The notes under the pieces were generated by a model, which saw only the letters and a list, made by a program, of their open reading frames with translations, made no database searches and was not told the origin of the DNA. Below, piece after piece: positions 55,137-63,648 of a stretch of 64,000 nucleotides of DNA. How positions within the stretch are numbered: position 1 is the stretch's first letter; every line of letters starts with the position of its first letter. The translations under genes were made by a program, and so were the position numbers. This DNA is from CAWATG01 sp963785035 (GTDB lineage Bacteria > Actinomycetota > Acidimicrobiia > IMCC26256 > CAWATG01). Where the stretch lies: assembly GCA_963785035.1 (NCBI GenBank), contig CAWATG010000005.1, positions 310,001 through 374,000 on the forward strand, in the 5' to 3' direction.

Positions 55137-56063
55137 CTATCCGAAGCGCCCGGTGATGTAACCCTCGGTCCTGGGATCCGTCGGTTGCGTGAACATCTCC
55201 TGCGTCGGCGCGAACTCGACGAGCGAGCCAATCCGTCGATTGTCGTCGGTCACGTCCGTGGTGAAGAACGCAGTCATGTCGGATACACGCGCCGCCTGTT
55301 GCATGTTGTGCGTCACGATGACGATCGTGTAGTCACGCTTGAGCTCTTCCATGAGGTCTTCAATACGTGCGGTGGCAATTGGGTCGAGCGCCGAGCAGGG
55401 CTCATCCATCAGGATGACATCGGGTTGCACGGCAAGAGCGCGTGCAATGCACAAGCGCTGCTGCTGACCACCCGAAAGTGCCAAGGCGCTCTTCTTCAGT
55501 TGGTCTTTCACTTCGTCCCACAGCGCCGCACGTGTCAACGCTTCCTCGACCGTCTCGTCAAGGTTGACTTTGAGCTTGTTGATACGCGGCCCGTAGGCGA
55601 TGTTGTCATAAATGGACTTGGGGAAGGGGTTGGGTTTCTGAAAAACCATCCCGATCCGGCGGCGCACCTCGGCTGGATCGACTCTCGGGTCGTAGAGATC
55701 CTCACCGTGATAGCGCAATGAACCAGTCACTCGCGCTCCGACAACAAAATCGTTCATGCGATTCAGACACCGAAGAAAGGTGCTCTTTCCGCAGCCCGAA
55801 GGACCAATGATGGCCGTGATCTCGTTCGTGGCAAGGTCGAAATTGACGTTGTGTAACGCCAACGTGTTGCCGTAGTACACGGCAACATCACGAATCTCGA
55901 AGATCACCTCAGCCATGCGGTCGCCGCCCGGCGACACGGTGCTGCCCACCGTCGCCGCGTCGGCCTCGCCGCCGAGGCGAACCTTGATGGACGGATCGCT
56001 ACTCACGGTGCCGTCTGCCGAAGCTGTCATCGCCATCTCATTCGGGTCCTCGATCACGGTCAT
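55137..56063 (-). CDS. pstB: phosphate ABC transporter ATPase PstB (main operon)
   Basis: The protein has 308 residues from the ATG at 56063 (MTVIEDPNEMAMTAS), which overlaps the pstA stop. The first 50 residues are an acidic extension before the ATPase core. Walker A is GPSGCGKST, the signature LSGGQQQRL, Walker B VILMDEPCSALDP, and the switch His IVIVTHNMQQAARVSD. QTEMF-like FAPTQEMFTQPTDP near the end is typical. It drives phosphate import with PstC and PstA. Confidence 0.95.
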   Translation of the reverse strand: MTVIEDPNEMAMTASADGTVSSDPSIKVRLGGEADAATVGSTVSPGGDRMAEVIFEIRDVAVYYGNTLALHNVNFDLATNEITAIIGPSGCGKSTFLRCLNRMNDFVVGARVTGSLRYHGEDLYDPRVDPAEVRRRIGMVFQKPNPFPKSIYDNIAYGPRINKLKVNLDETVEEALTRAALWDEVKDQLKKSALALSGGQQQRLCIARALAVQPDVILMDEPCSALDPIATARIEDLMEELKRDYTIVIVTHNMQQAARVSDMTAFFTTDVTDDNRRIGSLVEFAPTQEMFTQPTDPRTEGYITGRFG

Positions 56064-56977
56064 CTTCCACCTGCCCTCCGAGCAAAGACCGAGGTCACGA
56101 GCCGAGCCAGGATGGTGAATACAAAAACGATCCCAATGAGGGTAAGCGCTGCGCCCCATGCACGTGCACGGGGACCAGGAAATGCCGATGTCGCATTGCG
56201 AAAGATCTGGGCCGACAACGCCGTGTTGGGACCGCTGAACAGGTCACTGTTGATGGTATTGACCGCCGCGATGGTCACAACGAGCGGAGCGGTCTCGCCG
56301 GCGGCACGAGCGACTGCCAAGAGCGCGCCACTCACGATGCCCGGCGCGGCAGCGGGAAGAATCACGCCTCCGATGGTCCTGGCTTGACGGCCCCCCAAGG
56401 CGTAACTCGCCTCACGAAGCTCGTTCGGCACCAAACGCAGCATCTCCTCTGCCGTACGCAGCACGACTGGAAGCATCAAGCACGCAAGCGCAAGCGCTCC
56501 CGCAAAGCCGGAAAATCCGTTCCGAGTGACGAAGATCGTGAAGATGAAGAGTCCCATCACGATCGACGGCACCCCGGTCATCACCTCCGAAAGGAAACGG
56601 ACGACACGCGCAAGCGTGCTCTGCCCGCCATATTCGTTGAGCCAGATGCCACCAAGCACGCCAAGCGGGATCGCCATCAGCGCCGCCGCACCAGTTATGA
56701 GCAAGGTGCCCACAACGGCAGGTCCCATTCCAGGACCCACCGAGCGCGAGACGATCGGGATGTCGTTCGTGAGGAAATCGATACTCATGATGCCGGCACC
56801 CTCGGCGATGACGTAGCCCAGGAGAAAACCGAGGGGCACCAGGACCACGACGACCGAAACGCTCATGGTAACGGTCATCATGAGATTCTTCGCTTGACGC
56901 CAGCGGTGCCCGTCGAGTTCGGATTCGCCGCGATAGATCGACGGTCGCGTCGTCCCTGTAACGAGTGGCGCTGTCAC
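56060..56977 (-). CDS. pstA: phosphate ABC permease PstA (main operon)
   Basis: The protein has 305 residues from the GTG at 56977, the first start codon after the pstC stop; this length is standard. Six membrane segments are evident. Landmarks are GGIWLNEYGGQSTLARVVRF, the EVMTGVPSIVMGLFIF region and the PstB-docking loop (TAEEMLRLVPNELREASYAL). It overlaps pstB by four bases. It forms the import channel with PstC. Confidence 0.94.
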   Translation of the reverse strand: MTAPLVTGTTRPSIYRGESELDGHRWRQAKNLMMTVTMSVSVVVVLVPLGFLLGYVIAEGAGIMSIDFLTNDIPIVSRSVGPGMGPAVVGTLLITGAAALMAIPLGVLGGIWLNEYGGQSTLARVVRFLSEVMTGVPSIVMGLFIFTIFVTRNGFSGFAGALALACLMLPVVLRTAEEMLRLVPNELREASYALGGRQARTIGGVILPAAAPGIVSGALLAVARAAGETAPLVVTIAAVNTINSDLFSGPNTALSAQIFRNATSAFPGPRARAWGAALTLIGIVFVFTILARLVTSVFARRAGGR

Positions 56978-56993
56978 CGCGGGGCCATCACTT

Positions 56994-57977
56994 TCACGAT
57001 GGTCTCCCAAGGCGACGCTCCGAACGGTTCGCCACGCCGCGGGCCAACATGCCGATGACGATCGTGACGGCGAAGAGCACGACACCAAGACCAATCAGCG
57101 CCGCGCGAAAAGTGCCGGTTGCCTCACCGAAATTGTTGGCGATGACGGCCGCCATCGTGTCACCGGATCCGAACAGTTCAGCGCTGATCTTCGGGGACGA
57201 TCCGATCACCAGCGCAACGGCAATCGTCTCACCCATTGCGCGCCCGAGACCGATCATCGTTGCCGCGACCATGCCATTCCTGCCATGCGGGAAGACCGCT
57301 CCGCGAATCATCTCCCAACGCGTCGCACCGAGCGCGAGCGCCGCGTCTTTCTGCGCACGCGGAACCGTGTCGAAGACCTCACGGGTGACCGCTGCGATGA
57401 TCGGCGTGATCATGAGTGCCAGGATGATCCCAGCGGTCATGAAACTGCGCCCGCTCTGATTGCCGGTGAATATCGACGACAGCACGGGAATGTCCTGAGT
57501 CGCCGACTCGATCGTCGCGTACCGATCCGCTATCCAGGGAGCGAGGACCGATATCCCCCACAGGCCATAGACCACCGACGGAACGGTCGCCAGCAGGTCC
57601 ATCACGGCCAGCATCGGAGGCCGGAGCTTCTTCGGCGCCACCTCTGTCATGAACAACGCAATGCCAACACTGACCGGAACTGCCATCACGAGCGCGATGC
57701 CCGAAACGAGAAGCGTCCCGAAGACGAACGCAGCGGCGCCGAAGTGGCCGGCCGCTGGATCCCAATTGTCGGAGAAGACGAAGCTCAGACCCTCGGCCGT
57801 AAAGGCAGGCCAGGCTTCGTGTGTCGTGGAGACGGCGATCAGACCCAGGACGAGCAGGACGGCAAGGCCACCAAGAAGGGCGATGTAGCGAAAGACACGG
57901 TCGCCGAAAGCTCCGGGCGGCCGAACTCCCGCCACGAGACTCGAGTGGGTACTCACCGTTTTTGTTGTCGTCGTCAT
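56994..57977 (-). CDS. pstC: phosphate ABC permease PstC (main operon)
   Basis: The protein has 327 residues from the ATG at 57977 (MTTTTKTVSTHSSLV); the frame is open to 58043, beyond the stem-loop. Six membrane segments, with FSDNWDPAAGHFGAAAFVFG outside the first, DLLATVPSVVYGLWGISVL, and the EAA-like region KDAALALGATRWEMIRGAVF. Starting after the stem-loop at 58008-58046 fits a separate translation signal for pstC. Confidence 0.94.
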   Translation of the reverse strand: MTTTTKTVSTHSSLVAGVRPPGAFGDRVFRYIALLGGLAVLLVLGLIAVSTTHEAWPAFTAEGLSFVFSDNWDPAAGHFGAAAFVFGTLLVSGIALVMAVPVSVGIALFMTEVAPKKLRPPMLAVMDLLATVPSVVYGLWGISVLAPWIADRYATIESATQDIPVLSSIFTGNQSGRSFMTAGIILALMITPIIAAVTREVFDTVPRAQKDAALALGATRWEMIRGAVFPHGRNGMVAATMIGLGRAMGETIAVALVIGSSPKISAELFGSGDTMAAVIANNFGEATGTFRAALIGLGVVLFAVTIVIGMLARGVANRSERRLGRPS

Positions 57978-58007
57978 CTGGGGTGGGCCTGACGTCGTAC
58001 AGAGCAG

Positions 58008-58046
58008 TTCGTGTCGGACACCGCCAGTCGCGGTGTCCGACACGAA
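58008..58046 (-). promoter_or_regulatory. large intercistronic stem-loop between pstS and pstC
   Basis: A 16-base-pair perfect inverted repeat (TTCGTGTCGGACACCG on one arm) encloses the 7-base loop CCAGTCG. It lies in the roughly 105-base gap after the pstS stop and before the pstC start. It has no following T-run, so partial termination or protection of the pstS mRNA 3' end is more likely than full termination. Both would give more binding protein than permease. Confidence 0.85.
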
Positions 58047-58082
58047 ACTACCGAATGGGAAATCGCTGGTCGTAGCTCTGCC

Positions 58083-59185
58083 TTACTCCCCGATGACGAG
58101 GTCGTCGAGCTGTGCCTCAGCCTTGGCCCGCATAGCCTCGGGGAGCTTCGCAAAATCGGCATCACCCGCGAGGTCTTGTGCGTCGGTCAGCACGTCGAGG
58201 AGGAACGCCTTGAGCGCGGCGCCCTTGGCGGCATCGGTCTGGTTCTTGTAGACCATGATCCAGGTCGGCGACGTAATGGGATAGGCCTTCGCACCCGTCG
58301 CATTCAAGGGGTCGTAGCTGAGATCGTCAGCAACTTCTGCAGCGCCAAGCGCAATGGTCGCTGCATCGAGGCTGGGCTCAACAAATGAACCAGAGTCGTT
58401 CTTGATCGCAGCGACGCTGAGCTCGGCGGCCATCGCGTCCGAGAAGTCGACATAGCCAATGGCACCGGCGGTGTCGGCAACCAGTTGTGCGACACCGGAG
58501 TTGCCGTTACCTGCCTGAGTATCGCTCGGCCATGCGATCGTCTTGTCACTCCCGAGCGTCCACGCCCGGCGCCGCGGCCTTCAGGAACTTCGTGAAGTTA
58601 CCCGTCGTGCCCGATGAGTCTGAGCGATGGACCACGACAATCGGGTCGCTCGGAAGCTCGGCATCGGGATTGTCCGCCTTGATCGCCGCGTCGTCCCACG
58701 TCTTGACCTCGCGCTGGAAGATCTTGGCGATGGTGTCCGCGGAGAGGTTGAGCTCGTCAAGGCCATCGACGTTGTAAGCCACCGTGATCGGCGCTCCAAC
58801 CGTCGGGAAGTACAGGAGTTCACCACCGGTGAACTTCGGCCAGGTCCTCAGGCTTCGGAAGCGCGTCCGTCCCTGCGAAGTCAACCAAACCCGCTTGAAG
58901 ATCGGTCTGGCCCTTGCCGGAACCGCCACCGGCGTAGGTCACCGTGACAGCAGGCTGAACTTCCTTGAATGCCGCCATGGCGGTCTCGTTGAACGCCTGC
59001 TGGAACGTCGAACCCGAACCGAGGAGGGTCGCCGAAGCGAGCTTCTTGGCATTGGGCACCTCCGCCTTGGGCGACTTCTTGTCGGAGGCGTCGGTGTCGT
59101 CATCGCTACTACACGCGGTCGCCACGAGCGACACTGCGAATGCCGCCATCACGATTCGGCGCCAGCGTCGAGGGGTCTTGATCAT
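58083..59185 (-). CDS. pstS: phosphate-binding lipoprotein PstS (main operon, two frameshifts)
   Basis: The ATG at 59185 follows a strong AGGAGG at 59194-59199. The signal ends in the lipobox LVATACSSDDD. The first frame encodes LLGSGSTFQQAFNETAMAAF and VTYAGGGSGKGQTDLQAG, the phosphate loop region. After a shift near 58835 the next frame holds TVGAPITVAYNVDG and VVHRSDSSGTTGNFTKFL. After a second shift near 58560 the last frame reads GAIGYVDFSDAMAAEL and ends at 58083. The corrected length of about 366 residues is normal. The conserved ligand residues are present across frames, so errors in the sequence are the likely cause. Confidence 0.88.
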
Positions 59186-59290
59186 ACGGAGTGCCTCCTA
59201 GGACACCGGCACATCTGCCGATGCGGGTTTCGGAACGGCCACGATCGTATGGAGCGGCGCTGGCCATCTGCTGACCAGAAGATGTTCAAT

Positions 59291-59319
59291 GGGTAAACAA
59301 AGTCAGAACGTCAGGTAAC
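59291..59319 (-). promoter_or_regulatory. PHO-box-like direct repeats upstream of pstS
   Basis: On the minus strand three GTT-starting units follow each other with a period of 10-11 bases: GTTACC from 59319, GTTCTGA from 59309 and GTTTACCC from 59298. They resemble the GTTCACC-type direct repeats bound by PhoP/PhoB regulators in actinobacteria. They lie about 105 bases upstream of the pstS start in the region shared with the divergent phoU gene. The match is imperfect. Confidence 0.5.
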
Positions 59320-59441
59320 CAGGGTCGCGGAGCGGGCCCGAGCGGCCGCTGGGCTCCCCCAATCAACAACAATGGGCTCCGAGGAAAATCCCAGCTCGGA
59401 CCTAGATGCCCGAGCTGGAGCCCAACGAGCGGAGCACGAAC

Positions 59442-60119
59442 ATGACCGACGCCGTAGAAGCACGCAAGACATTCCATGATGCGCTCGAAGAAATGCGCAC
59501 CGACGTCATCCGGATCGCCGCGCTCGTGACCGAGCAGATCGGCGCCGCGACGCACGCTTTGCTGAGCGCGGACCTCACCGCAGCGGAACGCATCATCGAG
59601 AACGACGCTCCCATTGATGCGCTCGCCCAGGATCTCGGCGACCGCTGCTACGTGATCCTCGCCCGCCAACAGCCCATGGCGTCGGACCTTCGCACGATCA
59701 TGGCGATTCTGCGCATCATTCCAGATCTCGAACGCAGCGGCGACCTCATGAAGAACGTCGCCAAGGCCACGCGGCGGCTGTACCCGCTGGAACTCGAACC
59801 CAAAATCCGCGGCATCATCTCGCAGATGGGTTTGCAGGCAACGAGGCAGATGCGCCTCGCCGTCGACGCCTTCGCCGATGTCGATCCTGCCGAAGCGGCG
59901 GCCCTCGCAGACATGGACGACGCAATGGACGAACTCACGAAGAGCCTGTTCCGAGCGATCCTGTCCTCACTCACGCCCGACGAGGGCGAGCTCCAAAAGG
60001 CTATGCAGCTTGCCCTGGTCGCCCGCTTTTACGAACGCGTCGCAGACCACGCCGTCAATATCGCCGACCGGGTGCATTTTCTCCTGCACGGCGTGTTGCC
60101 CGAGATCGACATCGCCTGA
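59442..60119 (+). CDS. phoU: phosphate signalling protein PhoU
   Basis: The protein has 225 residues from the ATG at 59442; an in-frame ATG at 59406 would add 12. It consists of two similar three-helix bundles with the PhoU metal-site motifs: DRCYVILARQQPMASDLR, RIIPDLERSGDLMKNVA, then MQLALVARFYERVADHAVNI. PhoU links the Pst transporter to the histidine kinase and limits phosphate uptake. It is divergent from pstS across about 256 bases containing the PHO-box-like repeats. Confidence 0.95.
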   Translation: MTDAVEARKTFHDALEEMRTDVIRIAALVTEQIGAATHALLSADLTAAERIIENDAPIDALAQDLGDRCYVILARQQPMASDLRTIMAILRIIPDLERSGDLMKNVAKATRRLYPLELEPKIRGIISQMGLQATRQMRLAVDAFADVDPAEAAALADMDDAMDELTKSLFRAILSSLTPDEGELQKAMQLALVARFYERVADHAVNIADRVHFLLHGVLPEIDIA

Positions 60120-60153
60120 GCACACACCCGCGGCGAGCGGGCGCTCCAAACGG

Positions 60154-60426
60154 TCACTCGGCTTCGTCGTAGCCCAGATCCCAATCGAGGATGAGACGTT
60201 CTCGCTCGGCGTCACGCACCACACGTTCACGGTTGCGGCGGAACTGCGGATCATGCGGGGGCAACAGTTGCAGCCGCGCCAAGGCACGCTGACGAAACTG
60301 GTCCACGAGGTTACGGTCTCCGAACACGCCGACGACGTCCCAATGTGGCGCCACAGGCCCCAGGTAGACGATCCGCACGTGGCCGAGTGGAGGCAACTGC
60401 TCAAGTTCGTCAGATTCAATAGCCAT
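60154..60426 (-). CDS. small conserved-looking cytoplasmic protein of unknown function
   Basis: The protein has 90 residues from the ATG at 60426, which follows a strong GGAGGT. It is highly charged, with IVYLGPVAPHWDVVGVFGD in the middle and RNRERVVRDAERERLILDWD near the end. There is no signal or membrane segment and no recognised family. The good ribosome-binding site supports it. It is convergent with phoU and downstream of the htrA gene on the same strand. Confidence 0.6.
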   Translation of the reverse strand: MAIESDELEQLPPLGHVRIVYLGPVAPHWDVVGVFGDRNLVDQFRQRALARLQLLPPHDPQFRRNRERVVRDAERERLILDWDLGYDEAE

Positions 60427-60529
60427 GGTGACCTCCAAAGATGGCGTACAACACGCCTGGCGAACCCGCCAGGCTACCGGGCACAGTTGCCCGATCCGGG
60501 CACCAGGCCACGACGACTACCACCGACGC

Positions 60530-61912
60530 TCACGTCTCGTCGGGCAAGCTGCCAAGCGTCGCCGTGACTGTGACCGGCGTACCCTTGCGGTCGAGTTCTA
60601 CCTTGATCTTGTCGCCAGGACGCTTGGACCGTACCGCGGAGCGCACGTCGTCCGCCCCGTTGGTCGCCCGACCTGAAACCTTGGTGATGATGTCTCCAGG
60701 AGCAATACCGGCCTCGGCTGCCGGCGTACCGGGATCGACGGTGCGGACCAGCGCGCCCTCATCGGTCGTCAGGTTCAATTCCTTGACCAACCGTGGCGTG
60801 AGCGTCTCGGTCCGAACACCCAGGAATGCATGCTGAATGGTCTTGCCCTGGCGGAGATCCTCGATGATCGGGCGAGCGTGCGAGATGGCGATCGCGAAAT
60901 CCAGGTTCTGATTCGTGCTGGGATCAGCGATCGCGGTCACGATCCCGATCACCTCGCCGGAAGAGTTCACCAACGGACCGCCCGAATTACCCCGGTTCAC
61001 CGCCGCATCGGTTTGAATGACGTCTTCGATAGTGATCTGCGTCTCGCCGATGAAAATCTGACGATGCACTGCCGACACGATGCCGCGCGTCACGGTCGGA
61101 CCACCCTCCAACGCCGCGGCATTGCCAATCGCCAAGACATCGTCACCCTGCACGACCTTGTTCGAGTCGCCCATCACGATCGGCTGAAGGTTCTTGGCAT
61201 CGACCTTCAGGACGGCGATGTCGTTCGCCTTCGAACGCCCGACAACCGTTGCGGACTTCGTCGTACCGTCGTTGAACGCGATCTCAATCGTCTTGGCGCC
61301 ATCGATCACGTGGTTGTTGGTCACGATGACACCATCGGCAGAAATGACGAAACCGCTACCAGCTCCGGTGAGCCCGGGTGCGGAGTCGCCAGAACCGTCG
61401 TCATTCCTGAGACGGTCGAACAGATCACTCGAGGGACTCTCACCGGTAACTTCGATCGCGACAACGCCCGGCAGCGTCTTCGCGAGGATCTCCTGCGTCG
61501 ACCGCGGCTTTGTGATGACCGACGTATTGACGCCGGCTATGCCGGGGTTCTTCGGCGTGTCATCGTCCTTGGTCGCTACGAACACACCTGACGCCACCAT
61601 CGCTCCGACCAAGCCTCCGGCGACAGCAGCGACGAGGGTCGACCGCAAGCGCCCCACCGGCGGCGGTGCCGGCGACGCAGACATGCCAGGCACGTACAGC
61701 GGTGCCCCCAGATCCGTAGGCGCTCCCGCCGTTGGGACTTGTTCCGTCGAGACCACGGATTCGATGGTCTCGACGGGCTCCGTGTGTGGCGCATCGTCGG
61801 ACGGGGAATCAACGACTGGTGAAGCAGCCGGCCACACAATCGCGGAGGCTGACGTCGGCTCCTCGCTCTCGGGAGCGGCGCTCGGCGTTGGGTTTCCCTG
61901 GTCGTCACTCAC
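60530..61912 (-). CDS. HtrA/DegP-like membrane serine protease with PDZ domain
   Basis: The protein has 460 residues from the GTG at 61912, which follows GGAGGT; the frame is open to 61963. The cytoplasmic N terminus is acidic and Pro/Ser-rich, and a membrane segment follows (VAAVAGGLVGAMVASGVFV). The trypsin-like domain has a full triad: His in VTNNHVIDG, Asp in ANDIAVLKV, Ser in NRGNSGGPLV. The PDZ domain ends the protein (FLGVRTETLTPRLVKELNL, AGIAPGDIITKVSG). It degrades misfolded exported proteins. It contrasts with the catalytically degenerate relative at 10717. Confidence 0.94.
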   Translation of the reverse strand: MSDDQGNPTPSAAPESEEPTSASAIVWPAASPVVDSPSDDAPHTEPVETIESVVSTEQVPTAGAPTDLGAPLYVPGMSASPAPPPVGRLRSTLVAAVAGGLVGAMVASGVFVATKDDDTPKNPGIAGVNTSVITKPRSTQEILAKTLPGVVAIEVTGESPSSDLFDRLRNDDGSGDSAPGLTGAGSGFVISADGVIVTNNHVIDGAKTIEIAFNDGTTKSATVVGRSKANDIAVLKVDAKNLQPIVMGDSNKVVQGDDVLAIGNAAALEGGPTVTRGIVSAVHRQIFIGETQITIEDVIQTDAAVNRGNSGGPLVNSSGEVIGIVTAIADPSTNQNLDFAIAISHARPIIEDLRQGKTIQHAFLGVRTETLTPRLVKELNLTTDEGALVRTVDPGTPAAEAGIAPGDIITKVSGRATNGADDVRSAVRSKRPGDKIKVELDRKGTPVTVTATLGSLPDET

Positions 61913-62065
61913 CGCAGTACCTCCATCGCGAACTATTCGGACTATCCCAGGATGCCTCGACAACCTGAGGAAGGATCCTGAGGGTCCTGAGAACGTGCTG
62001 AGAATGCCCGGAATTCTCGCCGGAAACCACAGGGAAGGAACGGGGCTGTCCTAGCGTTCAGAGTC

Positions 62066-62338
62066 GTGATGGACATGCAGACTCCCCCTGAGGTCGAACA
62101 GCCCTGGATGGCTCAGTCGCTGTGCCGAGACCTGGATCCCGCGATCTTCTTTCCTTCCGACGGCGTGGGCGTCGAGATTGCTCAACGCACCTGCGCACAA
62201 TGCCCCGTTCGGGAAGACTGTCTCGAATATTCCTTGACGTATCGGATCGACCACGGCGTCTGGGGTGGGGCCTCCGAACGTGAACGGCGCCGCATTCTGC
62301 GCAGCCGACGACTCACACCGACCGGCGCCTCCTCCTGA
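62066..62338 (+). CDS. WhiB-family iron-sulfur transcription factor
   Basis: The protein has 90 residues; the start may be GTG at 62066 or one of two nearby ATGs. Four Cys residues bind the cluster: one in SLCRDLDPAIFF and three in TCAQCPVREDC. The beta-turn motif GVWGGASERERR and the basic end follow. Length and order fit the short WhiB1/WhiB2-like group of actinobacteria. It is convergent with tatA. Confidence 0.95.
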   Translation: MMDMQTPPEVEQPWMAQSLCRDLDPAIFFPSDGVGVEIAQRTCAQCPVREDCLEYSLTYRIDHGVWGGASERERRRILRSRRLTPTGASS

Positions 62339-62371
62339 GCGACACGCCAGACAGCCCAAGCGTGGGCACGG

Positions 62372-62539
62372 CTAGTCCTGCCGCGCCTTGCCTTCGTCGT
62401 CCCCGCCTTCTGCGATGCCCTTCTTGAATTCCTTTTGGGCCTGACCGAGCGAGCGTGCAAGCTTCGGCAGCTTCGTGCTGCCGAAGAGCAACAGCACGAC
62501 CGCCAAGACAATCAAGAGTTCCGTGGCTCCAAGATTCAT
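62372..62539 (-). CDS. tatA: twin-arginine translocase subunit TatA
   Basis: The protein has only 55 residues, from the ATG at 62539 to a TAG at 62372. MNLGATELLIVLAVVLLLFG forms the membrane helix, followed by the hinge STKLPKLARSLGQAQKEFKK and a short acidic tail. This is the standard TatA/E layout, although the usual FG-x(3)-LP hinge reads FGSTKLP. It forms the protein-conducting pore of the Tat system. Other tat genes are not in the window. Confidence 0.92.
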   Translation of the reverse strand: MNLGATELLIVLAVVLLLFGSTKLPKLARSLGQAQKEFKKGIAEGGDDEGKARQD

Positions 62540-62618
62540 CGCTGTCCAGCCTTTCGCGGGAGAGCATCCAGGGTACTCCGCAAAGGGAGCATCCCTCGGC
62601 GGCAGGTGTCCTAGATCG

Positions 62619-63612
62619 TCAGTGCCTCCGCAGTGCCTCCGCTGCTGCGTCGAGCAGATCGAGCGATGCCACTTGGAAGGGCACGGCGCCGAGTCCGAGA
62701 ATCAGGGTCTCCACGCCGAGTTCCGCCCACAGCTTGTGCCTGCTCCTGAACCTGTTCGACCGTACCGACGAGCCGCCCGACTCTCCATTCGTCGAGACTG
62801 ACGCTGCCAAGCACACCAGGGTTGACGGACCGCAGATACGAAAACCGCGCTGCGAGATCAGCTTCGTTTTCGCCGACGAGCGCGTACAGTCCGAGCGATC
62901 GCCATACCGTCGCCGGATCTCGTCCGATCCGTTCACATGCTCGATCAAGAACTTCGAGGCGCTCACGATAGGCCGTCGGCGTCCATACCCAACACGTGTT
63001 CCAACCATCGGCGCACTCCGCTGCCAGTGCCAGGAGGCGGTCGCCCTTTCCACCGACGAACACTGGGGGTCGCGGCTGCTGCACGGCGGGCGGACGATTG
63101 ATTGCTTCCACGGCACGGTGATAGTGCCCGTCGTAGGTCAACGGACCCCCGTCGATGAGGCCTACGCACACTTCGACAGCCTCGCGGAGCCGGGCAAGAC
63201 GTTCCGCAGGTGGCGGGAACGTCATGCCGATCGCTTCGTAGTCCGGCTCGTACCAACCAGCGCCGAGGCCCACATCGAGGCGCCCGTCACAAATGCGGTC
63301 CAGTGTTGCCAACGCCTTGGCCAACACCGCTGCTGGGCGCAACGCTTCGAGCAGTACAAGCGTCCCGAGACGAATAGTTCGGACATCTCGAGCAAGCGCC
63401 GCGAGGGTGACGAGCGGCTCGAGCACGCCCACGCGATCGGGACTTCCCCCGTACTTCGCGAAATCCAAGAAGAGGTGGTCGGAGAGCCAAAGGGAGTCGA
63501 CGCCGCCCGCCTCAGCCCGGCGAGCGTGTTCCACCACCGTGTCGTAGGTGATGCGGCTCTTCCCTGGAACCGACGAGTCGTACTGGGGAAGGGCAACACC
63601 AATGCGCATCAT
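62619..63612 (-). CDS. LLM-class F420-dependent oxidoreductase (frameshifted near 3' end)
   Basis: The N terminus is typical of the luciferase-like family (MRIGVALPQYDS, AEAGGVDSLWLSDHLFLD). LGTLVLLEALRPAAVLAKAL, RLDVGLGAGWYEPDYEAIG and QPRPPVFVGGKGDRLLALAA follow in order. The main frame drifts after about 62720. The correct end (WAELGVETLILGLG, DLLDAAAEALRRH) is in the next frame, stopping at 62619. The corrected length of about 330 residues is normal. The family uses F420 or FMN; the substrate is unknown. Confidence 0.88.
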
Positions 63613-63648
63613 CGGACCTTACGCGACCGACGCCGTAGCCTTACCGTC

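Noticed and set aside
58083..59185. Programmed frameshifting in pstS
   Set aside because: Two shifts at unremarkable sequences, with no slippery heptamer or pseudoknot recognised, and the same problem in a dozen other genes; sequence error is simpler.
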